A DNA stretch of 64,000 bases from Oegoconia quadripuncta (Eukaryota; Arthropoda; Insecta; Lepidoptera; Autostichidae): positions 62,001 through 126,000 of the forward strand of contig OX438750.1 of assembly GCA_949316235.1 (NCBI GenBank), written 5' to 3'. The notes under the pieces were generated by a model, which saw nothing but the letters and a program-made list of their open reading frames with translations, was not told the origin of the DNA and searched no databases. Position numbers and translations under genes: made by a program. The first letter of the stretch is position 1; every line of letters begins with the position of its first letter. Positions 27,681 to 35,469 of this stretch are shown here, one piece after another.

Positions 27681-27981
27681 TTTTCTGTTGGTGCCGGGGC
27701 TGCCGGCGCGCAGTTAAGGCTGAATGACCCGTCAGCACATCCCCACTTGCGCTGCGAAGCCACAAGGGGGAACGGGGTAATTTTTTACTGAGGTTTTCTT
27801 CCTCGGAAATGCAAGGGCCCGATGACTACCACGAGACATGACCGCAGCAGTCACGGGCCCGAGACGAAAACACCGACCCAGGGACAGAGTGCCCCGAATC
27901 CCTCCGATTAAACACGCAGAGTCCCGTGCAAAGCAGAGGACCCGCGGAAAACCCCTCTTGTCCGGCCATATCGGCCGGGGT

Positions 27982-28110
27982 GTGTCGCTCTTGGTCTGGT
28001 CTCTCGCCTCAGGCCTGTCCGGTATGGGAAGCCCTATCCGGCATAGCCCTGAGGGTCGTCGAGACACGCAAGCCCCCCCACCACGGCAAGGTGGCGACAC
28101 GTCGGGGGGG
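27982..28110 (-). ncRNA. Candidate HDV-like ribozyme, family A (E5)
   Basis: P1 is C7 (28,110-28,104) with G7 (28,073-28,079). P3 is ACC (28,090-28,092) with GGT (28,080-28,082) around 7 nt. P2 is GTGTCGC (28,094-28,100) with GCGACAC (27,982-27,988), a compensatory change against GTGCCGC/GCGGCAC in E2. The joint reads GACCAAGA. The target duplication fixes the 5' end exactly at the first C. Confidence 0.65.
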
Positions 28111-28125
28111 AGCTCACCCTCAACC
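28111..28125. repeat. Right target-site duplication of E5
   Basis: AGCTCACCCTCAACC, an exact repeat of 21,958-21,972. Without the left copy it would look like an unexplained patch of family D ORF2. Confidence 0.9.
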
Positions 28126-28178
28126 TAACCCAACCTAACCTAACCTAACCTAACCTAACCTAACCTAACCTAACCTAA

Positions 28179-28180
<2 letters not shown>
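28122..28180. repeat. Telomeric (CCTAA)n tract with one variant unit
   Basis: About 11 units, one of them CCCAA near 28,129-28,133, ending CC before the tail of E6. Confidence 0.95.
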
Positions 28181-28218
<38 letters not shown>

Positions 28219-29014
28219 CTTCCCAGGGGAAATCCTTTATGGATGCCACCCGACCGGGGGGTCGGGATGGTTATGTCGGACTCGGAATACCGACTAAAAC
28301 CCCTGGGGTGTTCCGTCTTCTGCCGCTGTTTGGCGACGAGGTTACGGGAACGCTATTGCAATCTTCCGCGACCTCGTCAGCAGTTGCCCTTGCGGGCTCT
28401 CCGATTGTTTGAGAGGCACCTGTTACGTCCTCTTGCTCCGCAGAAGGCCTTCCGGAACACAACGGAACGCCTTCCTGCTCTGGACCTCTCAGTGCGAGTG
28501 ACCGACCCCCCGATCCATCACTCGCAGGTCCCCGTGGTGGCAGCATGCGGCTAATGAAAGCCCGGCGCCGCCGACCTAGTCTTCTGCGGCGTATCGGGAG
28601 CGAGTCAGCGTCGTCCTCTCGTTCCCGCTCCGCCGCCTCCTTCAGCGGCATAACGTGCTCGCTGAAGTCCACGACCGCCGTCCACGCCTCTTCACTACCG
28701 GCCATAGCGTTGACTAAGGCCGGGAGCGAGATGTCTCCTCCGATTACTGCGGATAGGGCAGCGCGAGGTTCCGCCCAGGCTGGGCACTCTTCGCGTGTAT
28801 GTTGTGCCGTATCCGCTGCACATGCAACACAATGGTGGCACACCGTCGTTGGCTCTCTTCCCACCACCTCACACAGATACCTGCCGAAACATCCGTGTCC
28901 CGTGAGGATCTGTGAGAGGTGATAGGAGGGCGCACCGTACTTTCTGTCGACCCATTCCTTCAGAACGGGCCGGACAGCTGCAACCAGCTCCCGGCTAACA
29001 TCCGGATCCTCTAG
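28181..29014 (-). mobile_element. E6: 5'-truncated family C element
   Basis: Poly(T) 28,181-28,218 followed by a 3' module and the C-terminal end of an ORF2 that stops abruptly at 29,014, where telomeric AACC resumes. This is the only family C copy in the window. Its 3' module is the simplest: closing stem CCAGGGG (28,223-28,229) with CCCCTGG (28,300-28,306), hairpin A CCCGACC/GGTCGGG, and hairpin B reduced to GTCGG/CCGAC without the inner stem. Confidence 0.88.
28271..29014 (-). pseudogene. ORF2 C-terminal fragment (E6, family C)
   Basis: An open frame entering at LEDPDVSRELVAAVRPVL, then LTGHGCFGRYLCEVVGREPTT, the CCHC CHHCVACAADTAQHTREEC and a long C-terminal tail. The tail is about 70 residues beyond the basic RRRRLGRRRRAF motif at which the homologues soon end, and the stop codon (28,271-28,273) falls inside the 3' module, in its conserved ACATA segment. 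Endonuclease and RT are absent through 5' truncation. Whether the long tail is genuinely coding is uncertain. Confidence 0.75.
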
Positions 29015-29051
29015 AACCTAACCTAACCTAACCTAACCTAACCTAACCTAA

Positions 29052-29053
<2 letters not shown>
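29015..29053. repeat. Telomeric (CCTAA)n tract
   Basis: A 39-bp perfect tract between E6 and E7. Confidence 0.96.
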
Positions 29054-29090
<37 letters not shown>

Positions 29091-29324
29091 ACGGGGAGAA
29101 ATGCCTTTACGCATTCGACCCGCCGCTGTGGGGCAGCGGCGGGGATATGTGGGGGCTCGCCGCTCCAATGACAGGAGCGGCCCTACCCACTAAAACTCCC
29201 CGGTGTCCCTCTCGCCGCCTTGCATAACAGAGCCCAGGTATGCTTACGTATTACTTCTGCGACTCAGTCGGCGGTTGCCCGATTCCGGACCCTTCTCATA
29301 GAGTAACTAAATTACTCCGACCAT

Positions 29325-32300
29325 CTATTGGTGGCGCGCCGGGACACGTGGCGCGCCAGCAATCCCGAGGACCTGCTGCTGTTGTTGAGTGACTGACGTC
29401 CCCATATCCGCCACTCTGAGGTCCTCTGCTAGGGGGAGGCTTCGGCCATAGGCCAGCCGCCTGCGCCCTGTTCGTCTGCGGCGCATCGGATGAGCAGAGG
29501 CATCTTCCTCTCCTCCCATCCTTTCTGCCTCCTCCTTCTGTGACATCACGTCCTCACAGAAGGAGACCATTGCTCGCCAGGACATCTCGCTGTCCACCAT
29601 GGATTTGACCACGGCGGGTAGCGATAGGTCCGCCCCCACCGCTGCAACCAGCAGCGCCCGCTGTTCCGCCCACGCTGGGCAGACGGCTAGCGTGTGCTGC
29701 GCTGTATCCTCAGCGCAGCCGCAGCTGTGACACTCGGGCGTGGGCTCCCTCCCCGCCACATTGCACAGATACCTCCCGAAGCAGCCGTGCCCCGAGAGGA
29801 TCTGCACAAGGTGGATGGTGAGGACCCCCCGCTTTCCGCCGACCCATCTCTCCAAGACAGGACGGACTGCTGCGATCGTCATGTGGCCGGAGTTTGGCTC
29901 CTCCAGATTATCGCTCCACCTCCGAAGAAGGACCCTGCGCGAGCGTTCTCGCCAGCGCTTAACAACCTCCGGAGGTGGATCAACTCCTCGGGTTCGCGAC
30001 TGCGACACCCGCCGGTAAACATCCGCCAGCACTTCTGCCTCGAGCTCCCACGGAGGCGTGGCAGCTAGCACACAGGCCGCCTCGCACGACACAGTGCGGT
30101 ACCCCCTCACTAACCTAACTGCCATGGCCCTCTGCGGTCTCCGCAGGAGGGCCTTATTATGGGCAGATAAGGCGTTTACCCAGATGGGTGCTCCGTATAG
30201 GGCCATCGAGCGAACGACACCAGCGTACAGTCGACGGCATCCGCCATTTGGCCCGCCCACATTTGGAAGGAGCCTACTTAGAGCTGAGGCAGCTCCCACA
30301 AGTTTGGGAGCCTGACGCTCGAAATGCGCTTTAAAGTTCCACCGGCTGTCGAGGACGAGGCCTAGGTACCGCATCGTCGACTCGACACCGATGGAAACTC
30401 CCCCCACCATTATACGCGATCCGTTTGGAGGTGCCCTACGCGGCCCGTGAAAACACAGGGCCTCAGACTTATTGAGGGCCACCTCCAGTCCCAGCCGACG
30501 GATTCGCGCTACCACCTGGGCCACTCCAGCCGTCGCCAGCAGGGCTGCCTCCCGGAATGTCCTGCCACGGGCTGTCACCAAGGTATCGTCGGCGTAGCAG
30601 GTAAGCTCGATACCCCGCAAATTAGCCCCCCGCAGAACCCAATCGTAGCCGATGTTCCACAGGAGCGGTCCGAGAACCGAACCCTGTGGAACACCGCACG
30701 TCATTGGCTTGACCTGCCACGTGGCCTGAGTGGGAAACGTGACTGCCCTCTCCGACAGATAGTTCTGTACCACTCGACATAGGTACCCCGGCACGCCGTG
30801 GTACCTTAGCGCCTCCATTATGGTACCCCAGGGGAGGGTGTTGAAAGCATTGGCGATGTCAAGAGACACCGCCAAGACCACCTCACCCCGGGATACGGCT
30901 TCATCCGCCAGAGCCCTCACCCGCGCGACTGCGTCAATGGTGGATCTGCTCCGACGGAATCCAAATTGCTGGGCACTCAGGTCGGGCCCAGAGATTTCCA
31001 AATGCCTGACGAGGCGGACAGCTATTACGCGCTCGAACAGCTTGCCCACCTCGTCGAGCAGCACAATTGGCCGGTAGGCCGAAGGCGAATCAACCGGGCG
31101 TCCCTCCTTTCTAAGCAGGACCAGCTTCCCCGATTTCCACTTCCGCGGGAATCGGCCCTGCCTCAGGCACTCCGAGTAAAGTGCCCTGACTCGCGGCTCC
31201 AAAGACTCCCCGAGTGCCAGCACCCAGGCTCGACCGGGGATCCCGTCCGGCCCAGGGGCGGTATTTTTGGCACGGAGCCTCAGCACCGCCGCCCCCAGCT
31301 CCCCCTCGGACACTTCGGGCACGTTCGTCTCCTGAGCGTCATCTTCGACCACCGTCGCCCGCGGCGCCATAGGCGGGGGAATGTGATCAGCCCTCTCCGG
31401 AAACAGAGCTTCCACCACCTGGTTCAGAAGCTCAGGCTGGAGACCCTGCGTCAGGGGGGGGGGGGGGGGCCCAAGGTCGAAGCTTACGCCTCACCATCTT
31501 GTATGGCCTCCCCCATGGATCCAGGTTAAGGGTCTCCAACATCTCCTCTTCCGCAAGAGATTTTGCCCGGGCTATTGCGACTTGGAGGGTCTTCGTAGCT
31601 TGCCTGTAGATGACAAGGAGCCGCGTTTCCTCCACCTCGTCCCTCTGTCTGCGTCCTCGAAATCTGGTGTACTGGCGTCTAGCTGCCACGCATGCCTTGC
31701 GCAACTGGGCGAGCTCATCGGACCACCAGTACACCGAACGACTGGGAGGACGTGGTTTGACGCGGGGCATGGCCGCATCACACACATGTGTCATGGCCTC
31801 ACTGAGCCGCTCCACCTCTTCGTCAATATTCGCGGGGACTTCAGTTCCCGCAACCCAGGCCTGAACAATCGCCGCTTCAATTAGGGCCTCCCTATCCATC
31901 TGTTTCAGGGACCAACGAGGGCCGTCTCCTCTTCGGGGTCGGCTTGAACCGCCCGAAGTCGTTAGGGGTGTGGAGATCGTGTACCGAATGTATCGGTGAT
32001 CCGACAGCGTCTCCACATCCTCCAACACCTCCCAGCTCTGGACACGGCGCGCCAGGGCGGCACTCGCAAACGTTACGTCTACAATTGAGCCACCCTGATG
32101 TCGCACGCATGTGTCAATCGAACCCCGATTTAGGACCACTAGCCCGGTAGCGACCAACCAGTCCTCCACTGCTTCGCCTCGGGCATCCGTCGCGGGAGAT
32201 CCCCACGCCACAGACTTGGCGTTGAGATCTCCAGCGACGAGAACCAAATTAGGACGATTCTGTCCGATCAGAGCCCCGACCTCGACGAGAAACTGCTCAA

Positions 32301-32598
32301 ACTCGGCGAGGCTCCGATTCGGAGAGAAATACACCCCGACAAACATTGTATTCCCCAAGCATGCCGCGACGCAGCCTCGACCCTTCCTTACCCTTTCCAG
32401 GGGAGGGGAGCCGGCGGCAGCTTGAGAGACGAGTGCGACTACGCCCTCACGGTCCCCCACCCAGTTATCCCTGGGTGGGACGAAGTAGGGTTCCGTGACA
32501 ACAGCCACCTGTATAAGCCACTCCGCCATGCTCTGGATCAAGAGATCCTGAGCTCTGGCGCAGTGGTTTATGTTCGCCTGTAGAGCGTGGAGAGCCAT
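29325..32598 (-). pseudogene. ORF2: endonuclease / reverse transcriptase, frameshift in a homopolymer (E7)
   Basis: The protein starts MALHALQANINHCARAQ and keeps the endonuclease motifs (TEPYFVPPRDNW, VAGDLNAKS, SDHRYI). The frame is lost at a run of 16 C on the sense strand (31,454-31,469), in the ...LRPWAPP... linker where E2 and E5 have a short C run. It resumes and continues through PGPDGIPGRAW, SLDIANAFNTLPW, GVPQGSVLGPLLW, YADD and CHSCGCAEDTAQHTLAVC to the normal stop. If the run is a base-calling or assembly error, the gene is intact. If real, it cannot make a complete ORF2. The TAAATG junction with ORF1 is as in E5. Confidence 0.9.
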
Positions 32599-34791
32599 TT
32601 AATTGACGACGTCCATTGAGACCTCCTCGACCTCGCCCCGAGCTTTAACGCTGGGTGACGGGCGGACCGGCTGCGAGGGGGCCCTAGGGCCATCGCCGCC
32701 TTTCCTTCTACTCTTATTGCGTCGGGGGGCAGCGCATGCTTTGCTGCCCAGCCTATGGTCGGCTGATTTCCCGGCTGCCTCGCATATGGTGCAGTGCGGT
32801 TTCGCGGAGCACTCCCCGGCTTTGTGCCCGGATCGGCCGCAGCGGTAGCATTGATCACTGCGGTCGACCTCGGCGGAGCACTGATCCCTTGCGTGCCCGA
32901 CCTCCAGGCAGCGGAAGCACCTGAAGGGTTTTGGCTCCAGCAGCCGCACTTGGGCAGACACCCACCCAATTAACAGCCGACCGCCGACCTTGATTTTATT
33001 TGCAGCCGCCACCGGGCAGCGCACCATTACCGTGCCGAGACCACTGAAACTCTGGCGAATTTCACCGGCCCGCACCGACTCGGCCGGGCAGTTGCCAGCG
33101 CGCGCTACGGCGGCGACCACATCTTCAACTGCAGTTGCGTCATCCAAGCCCGAAATGCGCATATCCGCGCATCTGGTGGGCCTGGTGATTTGCACGCAAT
33201 CTGCGTTGAGCACCTCCCTCAGTTTGCTCGCTAAAGCATCCGCCTTATCACCACTGGTCGCACCTGGCACCTCCAGAATCCGCGCACCAGTGGCCGTTCG
33301 GCGAGAGCGAACTGCAGCAATACCGAGACTGGCAAGATCAATGTTCCTCTGGGCCTCCTTCAAAGCGCTAGCGTACGTAACGCCTTTCTCCTCAGCTTCT
33401 GGCTGTAGGGTGAGAACTACAGCCGATGAGCGAGGCGGCCGGATCTTAACCGGACGAGCCTTCTTCGCGGCACCTTGAGGTGCAGACGCCTTGTTACCAG
33501 CCTTTTTGCCCTTCTTAACCACTGTGGTCCAGGCCTGGTCCATTGACCGTGGAGCCGGCGGCAGTGGGCGGGCTTCACGAGGGGCTGTTTCGGTGGTCGA
33601 ATTCGCCGTTGATCGCCCCTTTTTACCACCTCGTTTACGGGCTTTTTTGCCCTTTTCAGGAGCAGGGTCCGCGCTCGGCAGGGTGGAACTAGCCCCTGTC
33701 TGAACCTTCTTTGGCATGCTGATCGTGGGCTCAGGTACAGCCCTGCTTTCTGCTTGCCGCCTCGCGTCCGCTGCCAGAGGAGGGCGGAGTCGCTTTTCCG
33801 GCAGGAGCCGGTCCGCCATGGCCTCAAGTCTCGCGTTGAGCATTGTCCCAACCTGGACCATGATGCAACGCGAGAGCTCCTCAGGGTCAAATTGAGCAGG
33901 CGCAGATGGCACCCGACTGGTCGCAGAGGCTGAGATCTCTCTTTGCTGCGTTTGCTGAAAACCAACTCGCAACTCTTGCAACTCCTTGCGGAGCTCCGCC
34001 AACTCGGCCCGAAGCCGCGCGTTGTCCGCATGGAGGCGTGCCGTCTCATCTGAGACGCTGCGCTCAGACAGGGCACTTACGGCTCCGCTGATCGAGACCG
34101 CTGCGTCTTTCAAAGCCCGCTGGAAAGTGCCCTTAAGATGGCGGGACTTTGCAGCTACCGCGGTGATGACCGCAAGACTGTCCTCGACGGTTTTGCCCAA
34201 CTCGAGTGCGGAACAGGCGCCATCTGCACCCGCCGTCTTCACTATGGGCTGTGATCCCCGCTTAGGTAGAACCTTCCTGGCCATGTCAGCGACCTCCTCC
34301 TCTGCTCTGAGATACAACTCTTGTCTTTTGGCCTCATTTAGAGCTGCCTTTGCTTTCGCAAGACCCACGTATTGGCCGGTGGTCGGTGGGCGACCACGGC
34401 CTCTTACTACCGGTGGAGGGGGATCAACCTTTCCCCCATCGCTGTCTCTCTCGCTCTCACTGGAAAGCGACGCCGAGCTAGTACCGCTCAGGCGACGCTT
34501 CTTCCCCCCTTTCCTTCCACTACTCCAAAGTTTACCTCCCGGCTTGGAAGACCGCTGGGACGCGACAGTTATCAGACTAGTGTCTGTCTCGTCTGCAGTT
34601 CCCAACTCAACTTCCATCACCACCTCCGAAGAGCAATCCGAATCCAAGTTATCGCCAAAGTCGTTGTTTCGTATTTTGAGTATAGATTTGTCCCCCCCAG
34701 AATACGAGGGACGGCCTGCACGTGTAAGTGCAGGGGGGGATTCTCCCTTTCGGGTACCCCCCTGGGGTAATTTCTGTTTATCGATACTCAT
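32599..34791 (-). CDS. ORF1: Gag-like protein (E7)
   Basis: This 730-residue ORF1 starts MSIDKQKLPQGGTRKGESPPALTRAG. Its first 30 or so codons and 5' UTR match E8 closely. Its body (RKVLPKRGSQP, SISGAVSALSERSVSDETARLHADNARLRAELAEL) matches E2, so the gene is a mosaic. It has a coiled coil, a Lys-rich linker, the conserved region from SSAVVLTLQPEAEE and three zinc knuckles (CFRCLEVGHARDQC, CYRCGRSGHKAGEC, CTICEAAGK). It ends ...VSMDVVN directly before and in frame with the ORF2 ATG. Confidence 0.92.
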   Translation of the reverse strand: MSIDKQKLPQGGTRKGESPPALTRAGRPSYSGGDKSILKIRNNDFGDNLDSDCSSEVVMEVELGTADETDTSLITVASQRSSKPGGKLWSSGRKGGKKRRLSGTSSASLSSESERDSDGGKVDPPPPVVRGRGRPPTTGQYVGLAKAKAALNEAKRQELYLRAEEEVADMARKVLPKRGSQPIVKTAGADGACSALELGKTVEDSLAVITAVAAKSRHLKGTFQRALKDAAVSISGAVSALSERSVSDETARLHADNARLRAELAELRKELQELRVGFQQTQQREISASATSRVPSAPAQFDPEELSRCIMVQVGTMLNARLEAMADRLLPEKRLRPPLAADARRQAESRAVPEPTISMPKKVQTGASSTLPSADPAPEKGKKARKRGGKKGRSTANSTTETAPREARPLPPAPRSMDQAWTTVVKKGKKAGNKASAPQGAAKKARPVKIRPPRSSAVVLTLQPEAEEKGVTYASALKEAQRNIDLASLGIAAVRSRRTATGARILEVPGATSGDKADALASKLREVLNADCVQITRPTRCADMRISGLDDATAVEDVVAAVARAGNCPAESVRAGEIRQSFSGLGTVMVRCPVAAANKIKVGGRLLIGWVSAQVRLLEPKPFRCFRCLEVGHARDQCSAEVDRSDQCYRCGRSGHKAGECSAKPHCTICEAAGKSADHRLGSKACAAPRRNKSRRKGGDGPRAPSQPVRPSPSVKARGEVEEVSMDVVN

Positions 34792-35078
34792 TATCCATTT
34801 TTGTTATGGGGCCGGGGCTGCCGGCGCGCAGTTAAGGCCGAATAACCCGTCGGCAACTCCCCCTAGCGCTGCGAAGCCACTAGAAGGAACGGGGTGATTT
34901 TTTCTCGAGGTTTTCTTCCTCTCAAACCCACAAGGACCCGAAGACTGCCACGAGACATGACCGCAGCAGTCACGGGCCCAAGCCACAAAACACCGGCCCA
35001 GGGACAGAGCGCCCCGAGCCCGAATGTCTCATCCGCAGAGCGGAGAAACCCCTCTTATCCGGCCATATCGGCCGGGGT

Positions 35079-35207
35079 GTGTCGCTCTTTGTCTGGCCTC
35101 TCGACCCAGGCCTGTCCGGTATGGGAAACCCTATCCGGCGTAGCCCTGGGCGTCCTCGAGACACGCAAGCCCCCCCACCACGGCAAGGTGGCGACACGTC
35201 GGGGGGG
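35079..35207 (-). ncRNA. Candidate HDV-like ribozyme, family A (E7)
   Basis: P1 C7/G7, P2 GTGTCGC/GCGACAC (second strand 35,079-35,085), P3 ACC/GGT. P4 holds CCCAGG/CCTGGG where E2 has CCTCAGG/CCTGAGG, a compensatory difference. Confidence 0.65.
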
Positions 35208-35214
35208 AACCTAA

Positions 35215-35216
<2 letters not shown>
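35208..35216. repeat. Minimal telomeric remnant
   Basis: AACCTAACC only, between the 5' end of E7 and the tail of E8. With the preceding GGGG (35,204-35,216) it forms the left copy of the presumed E8 target duplication. Confidence 0.9.
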
Positions 35217-35246
<30 letters not shown>

Positions 35247-35248
<2 letters not shown>

Positions 35249-35338
35249 GTGAGGAAATGCTCATGCATCCCCGCCCGCAGGCGGGGTATGTCGGACTCCG
35301 GCACAGAAGGTGCCGACCTACCGACTAAAACCTCACGA
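35247..35338 (-). other. 3' module of E8
   Basis: Closing stem CGTGAGG (35,248-35,254) with CCTCACG (35,331-35,337). Hairpin A is CCCCGCC/GGCGGGG. Hairpin B is GTCGG/CCGAC with CGGCAC/GTGCCG. It is complete although the element lacks its own RT. Confidence 0.82.
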
Positions 35339-35469
35339 TGTCCCTCTCGCCGCGTGATCGGGGGAGCCCAGGTGCAACAAGACTTCTGCAACTCCCCCTA
35401 GCGGTTGCCCGGATTGGGCCCTTCGTGGCCAACAATAGGAGGCGCGCCGGGACATGCAGCGCGCCTCAA

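Larger units (their letters stand above)
21973..28110 (-). mobile_element. E5: full-length SART-like element, family A
   Basis: The parts are poly(T) 21,973-22,004, 3' UTR 22,005-22,202, ORF2 22,203-25,487, ORF1 25,488-27,680, 5' UTR 27,681-28,110. It is intact at both ends and flanked by a 15-bp direct repeat (21,958-21,972 and 28,111-28,125). It inserted one telomeric unit from the broken 5' end of E5a. The 430-nt 5' UTR contains the ribozyme-like fold (27,982-28,110) and no supportable ORF. Confidence 0.94.
29054..35207 (-). mobile_element. E7: full-length SART-like element, family A, ORF2 frameshifted
   Basis: The parts are poly(T) 29,054-29,089, 3' UTR 29,090-29,324, ORF2 29,325-32,598 with one break, ORF1 32,599-34,791, 5' UTR 34,792-35,207. 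Both ends are complete. The only visible lesion is a G16 run on the plus strand inside ORF2. The 416-nt 5' UTR contains the ribozyme-like fold. Confidence 0.92.

Noticed and set aside
28111..28121. Recombination patch of family D ORF2 at the 5' end of E5
   Set aside because: The identical sequence on the other side of E5 (21,958-21,972) shows that it is a target-site duplication.
29003..29014. GGATCCTCTAGA looks like a cloning-vector polylinker beside the E6 junction
   Set aside because: On the minus strand it reads as ORF2 codons (LEDP...) in frame with conserved downstream residues, and the vector match ends at once. Coincidence.
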